From the NCBI GenBank assembly GCA_005799025.1, contig SYHX01000031.1, positions 1-55,912 of the forward strand: a stretch of 55,912 nucleotides of DNA, read 5' to 3'. The number at the start of each line of letters is the position of its first letter. The first letter of the stretch is position 1. The DNA comes from Bacteroidota bacterium (lineage in GTDB: Bacteria; Bacteroidota; Bacteroidia; UBA7662). Below, one piece after another: positions 17,012 through 25,866 of the stretch. Under the pieces are notes generated by a model. It made no database searches. It was not told where the DNA came from and saw only the letters and a program-made list of their open reading frames with translations. The position numbers and the translations under genes are program-made.

Positions 17012-18607
17012 TCATGGCGACGTGATTCCAAGCTCACGGTACAGAAGGGTGAGATTGTTGGTAGCTGTCGGATCACCAGACTGAAGGCGCAAGAATTCTT
17101 CAAGACAGCGAGCAGAGCCTCTTTTGTCACCCAATTCAAAAAAGCCCTGGCTCGGTTAAAATAGCTATCTGACAACCATGTTATGGAAATTTCCCGTTCA
17201 AAAAACGATTAGCCTCCTTGAATTTTCCATCCTCCAAGGCCAGTAATCCCATGTAATGATTGACGTATTTCTCCTTGGAATCTATAGCATATGCTTTGTG
17301 TATGTACTTACGAGCCGCCGCCAAACCTGGCCTAGGTAGTCCCTCCACCGTATTGCAACGAATCGCGTACATGACGTGAGCGTAGGCCGATGACGGAGAA
17401 TGATCTACCGCATCCTTCCAGAAAGCTAACTCATCGGCAAAGATAGCCTTTCTGCTAACATTGATTTGCAAAACCAAATGAGGATCAAACAAGAAAGCGT
17501 CGCCCCCCAATATCCTGTATATTGTTGAAGAACCAAATTCGAAGAGCCCAATGCCGCCCATAAGCCCAGCGTAGGAACATAGAGTCTGTGCTCAAAGACT
17601 TGATCATTCAAGCCTCGAGGAACCACCATCGCTGGCAATAATAAGAGCAACCAAAAGGCCAGGCCCCCAACCCATCGGCGGCGATCTTGAGCAGGAGTCC
17701 ACCAAACCAATAATCCCAGGATGCCCAAAGCAACAAGTCCCCACCGCCATTCCGTATTCGCCTGCATGGGAAAGACTGATAGATTCAAAGGCAAAAATGT
17801 TTTGCCCAAATACTGCAAGAGAATGGGAGTCCTTTCCCAAAACAAAGCCCATAAATTGACGGGATTTAGACCTGTTCCTACCGTTTCAGCCTCATTCCGA
17901 CCCCATACCCATAGCCCAAGGGCGACGCACCAGAGCAATCCAAGAGCAATCCAAACTCTCGATGATTGAGGCAATCCCCGAAAAGCCCAAACCAAAACCA
18001 CCGTGGCTGGCATGATCACCACCCCTGTTTCCTTAGTCAGCGTGGCTGCTAACCCGAACAAACCCCATAACAACAACCAGAGCTATTTGCTCTTGTCCAA
18101 TACTGAACCAAAGCAAGAATTCCAATGAAGGTCACTACTGCCAACAAAGAATCGTTCCTTCCTGGAATCCACGCCACAGCCTGGCTCAAGGCAGGATGAA
18201 CCGCAAAAAGCAACCCAAGAACCCAAGCGCTCAAAGGCGTAAGCCCAATGGAGCATAAAGCTGCAAAAAGCAAAACACAAGAAAAACAGGTGCAAACGAA
18301 CGTTGGTTTGCAAATACCCTTATAGCTTCAACTGGTGCATACGGGCATCGGCCACAAAACTCCATAACAAGAGTGGGCGATAATAACTGTCTCCTTTTTC
18401 TCGAAACACTCCCCGGGTCAGGGCTTTGGAATAGGCTGATTTATCCCGATTGAATGAATAATTTTCCTCAATAAAGATGGAGTCATCCAAGCGTGTTAGG
18501 CGTTGGCTGGGAACATCACGATACACCCATCCGGCGAATAAGGCTAACAAACCAACCAAAATCCATTGAACATAGGGTTATTTGGGTAGCGTTAGGGCAT
18601 TCATCAT
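17012..18607 (-). pseudogene. Broken membrane glycosyltransferase-like protein with TPR tail
   Basis: One ancestral gene is split over several frames. The ATG at 18607/18604 is followed by nine codons (LTLPK) and a TAA at 18578-18580; then WILVGLLALFAGWVY and LDDSIFIEENYSFN to a TAA at 18320-18322; then in another frame LFAVHPALSQAVAWIPGRND; then in another frame (from ~18076) TKETGVVIMPA and VFEHRLYVPTLGLW; then a further shift near 17455 to ADELAFWKDAVDHSPSSAYA, KEANRFL; shifts near 17185 and in an A6 run at 17138-17143 lead to ELGDKRGSARC and LTLLYRELGITSP, stop at 17012. The arrangement matches TMTC/DUF1736-like membrane proteins with TPR repeats. Two stops and about five shifts beside intact neighbours mean real decay. 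It would follow the GT9 gene in one operon. Confidence 0.85.
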
Positions 18608-18615
18608 CCAAAAGT

Positions 18616-19731
18616 TTAAAACAAATCATGCACAGCGTTCATCACCTCATCCACGGCAATGCGGTTGATGCAAGGATTATCCGGGTGAACGCATCGGATT
18701 TGACCACAGGGGTTGCAAGGCAACTTGACGTGCAATGCTCTGAAATTAGAAGCTTTGGGGGAAAAGATTTCAGGCTCCCCTGGCCCAAAAAGTCCAACAA
18801 CGGGGCAACCGGTCGCCGAGGCCAAATGCATGGGACCACTTTCGTTACCAATCATGAGCGAGGCCTGCGCCAACAATGGAAGAAGATACCGAATCGAACG
18901 GCCTTCCATGTAGGTAAAGGTTTCAAAATCAAGTTTTCCTTGGATGCACTCCACATCCGGGCGCTCTTCGGGAGTCCCCACAAACACAATATCAAAGTGA
19001 AAATCAAAGTGCAATCGACGGGCCAAATCTGCCCAGCTTTGAAGTGACCACCTTCGCAACAATTTCCTTGCTCCTGCATGAAAAACAACATAGGGGCCTA
19101 AATCCAATCGTTGTTTGAACAAATTGATATCGGCCGCGGCGATAGGATCTTCTCCATGCAGCAGGGAGCCATAATCTTTTTGATAATCACGGTGGCCGTT
19201 TGTCCAATTCAGCAAGGGTGCGGCTATCTTCATGTTGATATCCCATTCGTGAAGCTGGACTTGGCCCCGAAGACGCCTCCAAAGGCGTATGCTCCCTCGA
19301 TCACGACGTCCTTGAGGCCATGTCCTAAGGGCATAGCCCAGGGTTTGCCAATTCCCCCTACATTCCAAAACCCAATCATAGCGTTCCTTCCCCGTGGGGC
19401 AGTCCCCTGTCCAAAAGGTATTCACCAACCCCTGCGGTGCCAACCAGTCCTTATGGATGGGTTTGCACCACAAATCCACTACGGCACGCGGGTTCTCGTA
19501 CCGGATCGCTAGAAGCATGGGCAACGTGGTCACCATATCCCCCAATTCATCCATACGGATGACCAAAATCCGTTGTGGACCCTCTCCATGGGGCCGCATT
19601 TTGTTCCACCTCAATAGGGCTTGGAATCGGCACCACAAGGCGCCAAATCCCCATAAGCCCCCCACAAGGGCAGAAACCACGAAATATAGTCTTTCGTTAC
19701 GCACGATACTGCAAATCTGAGCATAAACCAC
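18616..19731 (-). CDS. Glycosyltransferase family 9 (heptosyltransferase-like)
   Basis: 371 residues from a GTG start. An N-terminal hydrophobic segment (YFVVSALVGGLWGFGALW) is followed by the GT9 opening ILVIRMDELGDMVTTLP and the donor-side motifs VVFHAGARKLLRRWSL, FVGTPEE, LPLLAQASLMIGNESGPMHLASATGCPVVGLFGPGEP, the last being the most diagnostic. Family members transfer ADP-heptose to LPS inner core; a different sugar is possible. The stretch NPCGQIRCVHPDNPCI near the end has cysteines often seen in these enzymes. A start at the internal ATG 19599 would lose the membrane segment. It is divergent from the flippase, 31 bases apart. Confidence 0.9.
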   Translation of the reverse strand: MVYAQICSIVRNERLYFVVSALVGGLWGFGALWCRFQALLRWNKMRPHGEGPQRILVIRMDELGDMVTTLPMLLAIRYENPRAVVDLWCKPIHKDWLAPQGLVNTFWTGDCPTGKERYDWVLECRGNWQTLGYALRTWPQGRRDRGSIRLWRRLRGQVQLHEWDINMKIAAPLLNWTNGHRDYQKDYGSLLHGEDPIAAADINLFKQRLDLGPYVVFHAGARKLLRRWSLQSWADLARRLHFDFHFDIVFVGTPEERPDVECIQGKLDFETFTYMEGRSIRYLLPLLAQASLMIGNESGPMHLASATGCPVVGLFGPGEPEIFSPKASNFRALHVKLPCNPCGQIRCVHPDNPCINRIAVDEVMNAVHDLF

Positions 19732-19762
19732 GCTTCTGCGTAATACCCCTAATTTTGAGGCC

Positions 19763-21217
19763 GTGTCTTACTCCTTTTATCGCAACTCCCTCGCTATTTG
19801 GCTATCCAATGCCTTGGTAAAGCCTTTGTGGATTCTGTGGATCGATCGAAGTATCCAAAACCAAGTTGGACCAGAAGCCTACGGCACTTATTACCAATGG
19901 TTCAATCTTTCCTTGTTGTTGGCCGTTTTGTTGGATGGGGGCATGGCCAATTATTGGAATCAGCGGATTGCTTCGGGAGGATTCAAGGGAGGAGAAATGT
20001 CCCGCATGCTTCGACTCAAAGGAATTTTGTGGGTGATTTACCTAATGGGAACCTTGGGTATTGCAGCGGGACTTGGTTTTGGAGGTGACTCATTGTTATG
20101 GATTTCGCTCCTAGGCGTCCTTCAAGGTCTCATGTTTCTCAATCTTTTGTGGAGAGCAGGTCTGGCAGGTCAACAAAAATTTGTTTTGGAAGGAATTTTG
20201 AGTGCGGGTGATAAGGCGATTATGATTCTGCTCTCTGTGCCTTTGTTGCAAGGCAAAGCGTATTGGACCGGGAATATACTTCATGATTTTGTAATTATAC
20301 AAGTCATTGGAGCTATGTCAATTACAATAATTTCTGCATTCATTCACCATTCCAAATCGGAGACTAAATTAGATCAACCCCAACCGAATTCATTTGTCGA
20401 TTTGATCGATTCTAGGACCGAAAAAATATGGTGGAAAACATGGTTGCCGTTTGGAGTATTGGGCTTAATCATGACCGCTTATTTCCGTTTGGATGTGGTA
20501 GTGTTACGATTGTGGGGAAACGGGGGAGCCCTCGACCAAGGATGGTACGCCGCATCATATCGTTTGTTGGATGCAGTCTTAATGCTTCCTTTGCTGTTGG
20601 GTCAAATGTGGGTAGGCCGATTTGCATTTCTTGAACGCAATTTGGAGCAAATTCATCGTTTGCTGAATCAGTCCGCCTCCCTTTTGATTGGAATCGGCTT
20701 GGCGGGAATTTTTATTGCTTTCCCCCGCTTGCAGGAATGGATGGCATGGTGGTACCCCGCATCGGTCTCCACTACGCCAGTTTACCTCATTCTGGGCTGG
20801 CACATCCTCGCATTCCTGCCAATGGCGCTTAATGTCCTGCTGGGATCCTTGCTCACGGCTCATCGTGCTTTTGGCAAACTAATCCCCTTACATTCGGTCG
20901 CCCTTCTGATCCATTTCCTTTTATTGGGCCTATGGGTGCCTGAATCGGGTGCCCTGGGGGCTGCGCAGGCCTGTGCTATTACCCACACATTGGCCATGAT
21001 TGCCCAATGGGCTCTGGTCAGCGTGGAATACGAATGGAACCCCTGGAAGCATTTATGGAAGTCCGTTGCTGCCTTGTTGGCCATTGGCTTTATCACTGTC
21101 AGCGCCTTTGCCTTGTTGAATTACCCTTTGGGCCTCTGGCAAGAAGGGCTTGTTACCTGCATTGGTTTCGCTCTTGCCTTGGGCTGGATCTTCACGAAAA
21201 ACAGCCGTTTGACCTAA
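19763..21217 (+). CDS. Polysaccharide flippase, Wzx/MVF-MATE type
   Basis: 484 residues, about twelve to fourteen hydrophobic segments, beginning SFYRNSLAIWLSNALVKPLWILWIDR and followed by YGTYYQWFNLSLLLAVLLDGGMANYWNQRIAS, which has the 'YG.Y......L.. ..D.G...' pattern of PST/Wzx exporters. The charged central loop and the second-half repeat (FGVLGLIMTAYFRLDVVVL, AGWYAASYRLLDA-like) also fit. It would flip undecaprenyl-linked oligosaccharide units to the periplasm. The start is GTG at 19763 because no in-frame ATG is better placed. Wzz-like and Wzy-like genes follow at once, so this is a Wzy-dependent pathway. Confidence 0.87.
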   Translation: MSYSFYRNSLAIWLSNALVKPLWILWIDRSIQNQVGPEAYGTYYQWFNLSLLLAVLLDGGMANYWNQRIASGGFKGGEMSRMLRLKGILWVIYLMGTLGIAAGLGFGGDSLLWISLLGVLQGLMFLNLLWRAGLAGQQKFVLEGILSAGDKAIMILLSVPLLQGKAYWTGNILHDFVIIQVIGAMSITIISAFIHHSKSETKLDQPQPNSFVDLIDSRTEKIWWKTWLPFGVLGLIMTAYFRLDVVVLRLWGNGGALDQGWYAASYRLLDAVLMLPLLLGQMWVGRFAFLERNLEQIHRLLNQSASLLIGIGLAGIFIAFPRLQEWMAWWYPASVSTTPVYLILGWHILAFLPMALNVLLGSLLTAHRAFGKLIPLHSVALLIHFLLLGLWVPESGALGAAQACAITHTLAMIAQWALVSVEYEWNPWKHLWKSVAALLAIGFITVSAFALLNYPLGLWQEGLVTCIGFALALGWIFTKNSRLT

Positions 21218-21239
21218 TTTTAGACTTTTGAACTTGTCT

Positions 21240-22343
21240 ATGAACCAATCCCAATCCGAATTTGATTCTTCCGGTATTTTTGCCTTCTTCTGGCAATTCC
21301 GTGTTCTTTTGATGATCGCCGGCTTAAGCGGGTCAGTTTTGGGCGTTGTTTTTTCTTCCTCTTGGTTTATAACGCCTCTATATGAGTCCAAAGTGGTCTT
21401 CTATCCAGCCACCGTTAATTCCATTTCCAAGGCTCTGCTTTCGGACAACCCCTCGGACAAGACCGATGTATTGGAGTTTGGTGCCGAAGAGCAAAGCGAC
21501 CAGCTCATTCAAATTTTGTATTCCGATGAAATTCGCGACAGTGTAATTCGACGCTTTCGGCTTATGGAGCATTATGAAATTCCTGATGATGCAGCCTTTC
21601 GATTCACCCGCCTGAACAAGAAATACGATAAACTCATCCAGTTCCAAAGAACAGAGTACATGTCTGTGGAAATCACCGTTCGCGACAAAGATCCGCGCAT
21701 GGCTGCCGATATTGCCAACACCATTGCCTCCCTCTTGGATCTCACCAAAAACAAAATTCAACACGAACAAGCCGAGAAGTCTTTTCAAATTGTTCAAACA
21801 CAATACGAGTCCAAGAAGGCCTGGATTGAACGTTTGAACGATTCGTTGAATTTCTTTCGTTCCCAAGGCATTTTTGATTATGATTTGCAGACGGATCACG
21901 TCACCGAATTGCAAGTGCAGTCCTCATCGGCCAAAGCAGAAGCCCAAGGAAAACTGAATATTCTTCGTGAACTGAAAGTCTCCGAAAGCGACACCGCCAT
22001 TATCAACAACATGGCCCGTCTCAAGGGCAACGAGGCCTCGCTCCTTGATTTGAATCGTCAACTGAAAAGCCTCGAGCGCTACGGGGGGGCCTACAATTCG
22101 GTCAAAGAACAGCTCGAAAAGGAAAACGAAGAATTGGTCAAAATCAGAATACGCTACGACCGTTCCCGGGTTGACCTCGAGGAGGTCCTCCCTGTCAAAT
22201 TCTTGGTGAATTCAGCCAGACCTGCCGAAAAAAAGGTGTATCCTATCCGTTGGCTGGTGGTGGTCTTGTCCGGTAGCGGATCGCTCTTGCTTGCCTCCCT
22301 GGGCATGATTGTTATGCAGAATATCCGGGCGCTTCGCGAATGA
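21240..22343 (+). CDS. Wzz/GNVR-type chain-length determinant protein
   Basis: 367 residues from ATG 21240. It has a first membrane segment (~residues 20-45, LLMIAGLSGSVLGVVF), a periplasmic region with coiled-coil helices (KNKIQHEQAEKSFQIVQTQ, LRELKVSESD, KSLERYGGAYNSVKEQLEKENEEL), the GNVR/proline-rich approach NSARPAEKKVYPIRW and a second membrane segment. There is no C-terminal Tyr kinase domain. It should set polymer length with the O-antigen ligase/polymerase next to it. A TTG four codons upstream is less likely as start. 22 bases separate it from the flippase gene. Confidence 0.87.
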   Translation: MNQSQSEFDSSGIFAFFWQFRVLLMIAGLSGSVLGVVFSSSWFITPLYESKVVFYPATVNSISKALLSDNPSDKTDVLEFGAEEQSDQLIQILYSDEIRDSVIRRFRLMEHYEIPDDAAFRFTRLNKKYDKLIQFQRTEYMSVEITVRDKDPRMAADIANTIASLLDLTKNKIQHEQAEKSFQIVQTQYESKKAWIERLNDSLNFFRSQGIFDYDLQTDHVTELQVQSSSAKAEAQGKLNILRELKVSESDTAIINNMARLKGNEASLLDLNRQLKSLERYGGAYNSVKEQLEKENEELVKIRIRYDRSRVDLEEVLPVKFLVNSARPAEKKVYPIRWLVVVLSGSGSLLLASLGMIVMQNIRALRE

Positions 22344-22383
22344 TCACTCCTTCCCGTTGGTGAAGAATTCAGGTCAAAGTCGT

Positions 22384-23841
22384 ATGCCCATTGTGGGAAC
22401 GAGGCCGTGGTGGTTGATGGCCATTGCTGGCACAGTATGGACGCTGACCTTGGGCTTGGGGCTTTATGCCGAACAATGGTGGGTCTTGCTCTTGCCCTTT
22501 GCGTTGGGCTTGGGACTGCTTGTGGTGTACCGGATGGATTGGGCTCTCTACACTTTGGCCATGCTCACTCCACTCAGTGTGCTAATCGACGACCCATCCT
22601 TGGGTTTCGCAATTCAAATTCCTACGGACCCCTTGATGATCATGATCAGTGGGGCTTTGATTGCACGATGGATACTCCTTGAACCTCCTTCGTCTGTGGT
22701 GCTTCGAAACCCCATCACGGTATGCATCCTTTTGTGGATGCTCTGGATGATCTACATCATTCCTGCATCGTCACAACCCTTGGTTTCGTTCAAATTCGTT
22801 CTGTCAAATGCTTGGAAAATTATCCCTTGTTATTTCGGAGCCATCATGCTTTTTCGTGAAAACAATAAGGCTATTCGTTTCTGGTGGCTCTATCTCTTAC
22901 CCCTCACCTTTGTGGCCATTTGGAGCCTTTGGCACCATGCCGAAGATGGATTTACCAAAGAAGCTAGTTACTGGGCATCAGAACCATTTGTGATCAATCA
23001 CGGGATTTATGGGGCCATGCTGGGCTTTCTAATTCCCTTGGTGACTCTGCACCTTCTACGCCCTCATGCCTTCCTCAGTCTGGTCTGGATACGTCCACTC
23101 TTGTTGGCGCTACTGGTGGTCTTGCTCATCGCAGTGATCATGAGTTATACCCGGGCAGCTTGGGTTAGTCTTGCGGCAGCTTTTGCTTTTTATATACTGT
23201 TACAATTTAAGATTCAATTTCGGTGGTTGATGCTTTTAGCGGTTATTGCCAGTACCCTGGTCGCCCTGAACAGCGGACCTCTGCTTATGTATTTGATGCG
23301 GAACAAAACCGACTCGCAAGATCGCCTCGACAAGCATTTGAAATCCATCTCCAATGTGCGAAGTGATGCCTCCAACCTCGAAAGACTCAACCGTTGGGCT
23401 TCCGGATTACGAATGTTCACCGAAAGACCCTGGCTGGGATGGGGACCTGGAACCTACATGATGGAATACGCTCCCTTCCAAAATCCCTACGAAAAAACCA
23501 TCATCAGCACCAACAACGCGGACGTGGGAGGAATTCACTCGGAGTACTTTGGTCCTTTGGTCGAATCCGGGATTCCCGGTTTTCTTTTCTTCGTGGGCAT
23601 ACTCCTAGCCTCTCTTCAACGTGGTATGTCCTTATGGTACAGGCTAAAAGACGAAAAACATCATCGAGACCGGCTCATTCTCCTCTGTGCATTGCTAGGA
23701 TTGGTGACCTATTATACCCACGGTTTTCTTAACAATTATTTAGACATGGACAAAACAGCCTTGCTGTTTTGGTCAAGCCTCGCATTGATTACTGCAATGG
23801 ATGCGCGCTACCCCTCTGACGAACGAGGCGTATCCCAATAA
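22384..23841 (+). CDS. O-antigen ligase/polymerase family protein (Wzy/WaaL-like)
   Basis: 485 residues with ten or more membrane segments. The Wzy_C-type region in the large periplasmic loop shows SYTRAAWVSLAAAFAFYIL, LERLNRWASGLRMFTERPWLGWGPGTYM and GIHSEYFGPLVESGIPGFLFFVGILLASL; the last two are the classic WaaL/Wzy motifs (GWGPG, HSEYF.. ESGI.G). The enzyme either polymerises the O-unit or ligates it to lipid A-core. ATG 22384 is chosen; the frame is open to 22309, inside the previous gene. The 3' end overlaps the oppositely oriented permease gene by 34 bases. Confidence 0.88.
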   Translation: MPIVGTRPWWLMAIAGTVWTLTLGLGLYAEQWWVLLLPFALGLGLLVVYRMDWALYTLAMLTPLSVLIDDPSLGFAIQIPTDPLMIMISGALIARWILLEPPSSVVLRNPITVCILLWMLWMIYIIPASSQPLVSFKFVLSNAWKIIPCYFGAIMLFRENNKAIRFWWLYLLPLTFVAIWSLWHHAEDGFTKEASYWASEPFVINHGIYGAMLGFLIPLVTLHLLRPHAFLSLVWIRPLLLALLVVLLIAVIMSYTRAAWVSLAAAFAFYILLQFKIQFRWLMLLAVIASTLVALNSGPLLMYLMRNKTDSQDRLDKHLKSISNVRSDASNLERLNRWASGLRMFTERPWLGWGPGTYMMEYAPFQNPYEKTIISTNNADVGGIHSEYFGPLVESGIPGFLFFVGILLASLQRGMSLWYRLKDEKHHRDRLILLCALLGLVTYYTHGFLNNYLDMDKTALLFWSSLALITAMDARYPSDERGVSQ

Positions 23842-24659
23842 GCCGACAAGGCTGACCCCAAGATATTGAATCCAAACACAAGACTGAATATCAGCAAACC
23901 TGGCGCTAATGCCAAATGAGGGGAGCCCATCAAAAGGTACGGTACATGCTCTTTGAGCATCATGCCCAACGATGGTACCGGGGGCTGCACCCCTAGCCCC
24001 AGAAAACCCAATCCTGATTCCAACAGGATGGCCGAACCAAATACAGAAGAAGCCATCACCATCAACGGTTTGTACAAGTTTGGAAGCAGTTGGTTGATCA
24101 TCTGGCTCCAATCGGATAGGCCCAGCATCCGGGCGGCAAGCATGAATTCCCTTTCCCTCAGCGCCATAACCTGCCCTCTTACCATTCGGGCGACATCCAC
24201 CCACATCGTCAATCCAATGGCCAACATAACTTGCCACCATCCTTTACCTAACGCTAACGAAAAGGCCAGCACCAACATCACCGAAGGCAGCGACCACAAA
24301 ACTTGCATGAACCAAGAGAGGACTCGGTCCACCCATGAGCGGTAATACCCTGCGATAAGGCCGACCAAAGTCCCCAAAGCAATCGATAGTGCCATTGCCA
24401 TCAAACCCGTACCCATCGAAATACGGATTCCCCAGACCAAGCGACTCCATAAATCCCTCCCCATGGAATCCGTGCCCAACCAATGGCTCATCTCGCCTTG
24501 ACTGAACATGGGCAAGACAGCTCTATCAGGACTCTGTTGGTTGGCATACAAAGTAGAATCGGGTAAGAAATAAACCCCAACCCACGCGAAGCCCATGCAA
24601 ATCAAGAGGTAAAGCCCGCTCAAGGCCATTGCCCATCCATATGCCGATCGCTTTTTCAT
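23808..24659 (-). CDS. Orphan ABC-transporter permease of the DppC/OppC type
   Basis: 283 residues. The N-terminal half has the DppC opening and the GTDSMGRDLWSRLVWGIRISMGTGL hallmark; then five or six membrane helices with VMLVLAFSLALGKGWW and the EAA-like loop (AREREFMLAARMLG, about 165-180), and finally LESGLGFLGLGVQPPVPSLGMML, which is the classic OppC ending. It would be half of a peptide or nickel importer, but no OppB, ATPase or binding protein gene is nearby. ATG 24659 is used; the frame extends to 24737 over the end of the GT2 gene. It lies 16 bases after that gene and seems part of its operon. Confidence 0.88.
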   Translation of the reverse strand: MKKRSAYGWAMALSGLYLLICMGFAWVGVYFLPDSTLYANQQSPDRAVLPMFSQGEMSHWLGTDSMGRDLWSRLVWGIRISMGTGLMAMALSIALGTLVGLIAGYYRSWVDRVLSWFMQVLWSLPSVMLVLAFSLALGKGWWQVMLAIGLTMWVDVARMVRGQVMALREREFMLAARMLGLSDWSQMINQLLPNLYKPLMVMASSVFGSAILLESGLGFLGLGVQPPVPSLGMMLKEHVPYLLMGSPHLALAPGLLIFSLVFGFNILGSALSAYWDTPRSSEG

Positions 24660-24675
24660 CCTTACAAAGTACGCT

Positions 24676-25866
24676 TCATGTCTTGTAGGCTCTGCCTTTC
24701 CATACAAATTGACCCCTGTACCCCATAAGCCCCACATACAAAGTGTAAGGCAAATACCACAAATGGGTCAGCGTCAACAAACCCCATCCTGCCTTGATCC
24801 CATAAAACCCCATAGCGCTACGAGTAAAAAGGCCATCCATCAAGCCTTTGATGCACCAAGCGCTCAAAGAAATCCATGCGATTCCAACTCCACAATCTCC
24901 AAAGAAAATTGCGAGTAGCCCCACGGCAATCATAACCTGCATCAACCAAACCGCCTTGAGTATCCCGCTAACCCATGGATCCGGGTATGCGCTTTGTTTG
25001 GATATCCAACGAATACGTTGTTGGAGAAATTCCCTCAAGGCACCCACTGGGGGAGTATCCACCATGGCTTGAGGATCTGCACAGAAAGCCACTGCATCAG
25101 GGCCATAAGTCAAAGCTATCCGGTGCATCAACAAATCATCGTCACCCCCAGGGTGTTTGATGTTATCGGCATACGGGTTCAATTCACGAAACGTTCGGCG
25201 TCGAAAGGCCATATTTCCCCCGTTGGAAATAATGGGCTGACCCAAGGCAATAGAGGAAGCGGCAATCGCATTCAAGCTCATGAATTCAAGCGCCTGGCTT
25301 CTTAACCACAGCGATCCGCAGGGGGCTAATCGCACCGGACCTGCTACAAATTCAACAGTCGAATTCCCTGCCAAAGCTGCCGTCATCGCAGTACACCATC
25401 CAATCCCTGGAACACAATCTGCATCCGTGACCAATATCCATTCACCTTGGGATGCAGCAATTCCCATCGCTACTGCGCCTTTCTTGTGCGATGGATAGGG
25501 ATCTGAGCCGTTCCGCCGTAACACTCTCCATAACAAATCAGGATGCTCTCTTGCAAAAGCTTCGACAAGCCCAGCAGATCCATCGGTGGACTCATCATCC
25601 ACCCAAACCACCTCCCAGCGCCGCTTGTAGGCTAATCCAAAATCCTGGGCGGCAAGAGCTTCCAATAAGGGCCTCATCCGCAGCGACTCATTGCGTACAG
25701 CCACCACGACCGACAAAAGAAGCTCCTGCTTCTCGGTGTCCATCCTTGAACTTCTGTCCAACGGAAGGCCCCGAATAAACAACCGCCAACCTCGTATGAA
25801 GCGAAGAATCATTATGGCATACAGGCCCAAAAAAACAGCCATCAAGATCCACCAAACCAATATCAT
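24676..25866 (-). CDS. Membrane-bound family 2 glycosyltransferase
   Basis: 396 residues from ATG 25866. One N-terminal membrane segment (LVWWILMAVFLGLYAIMIL) precedes a GT-A domain with VVVAVRNE, VVWVDDESTDGS, HKKGAVAMGIAAS, LVTDADCVP (DxD), ISNGGNMAFRR, PGGDDDLLMHR (catalytic acid region) and QQRIRW (QxxRW), then membrane helices. That is the set of a processive or polyprenyl-linked transferase. The ATG overlaps the stop of the upstream flippase-like gene (ATGA), giving a coupled pair, and the orphan permease follows. Confidence 0.9.
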   Translation of the reverse strand: MILVWWILMAVFLGLYAIMILRFIRGWRLFIRGLPLDRSSRMDTEKQELLLSVVVAVRNESLRMRPLLEALAAQDFGLAYKRRWEVVWVDDESTDGSAGLVEAFAREHPDLLWRVLRRNGSDPYPSHKKGAVAMGIAASQGEWILVTDADCVPGIGWCTAMTAALAGNSTVEFVAGPVRLAPCGSLWLRSQALEFMSLNAIAASSIALGQPIISNGGNMAFRRRTFRELNPYADNIKHPGGDDDLLMHRIALTYGPDAVAFCADPQAMVDTPPVGALREFLQQRIRWISKQSAYPDPWVSGILKAVWLMQVMIAVGLLAIFFGDCGVGIAWISLSAWCIKGLMDGLFTRSAMGFYGIKAGWGLLTLTHLWYLPYTLYVGLMGYRGQFVWKGRAYKT

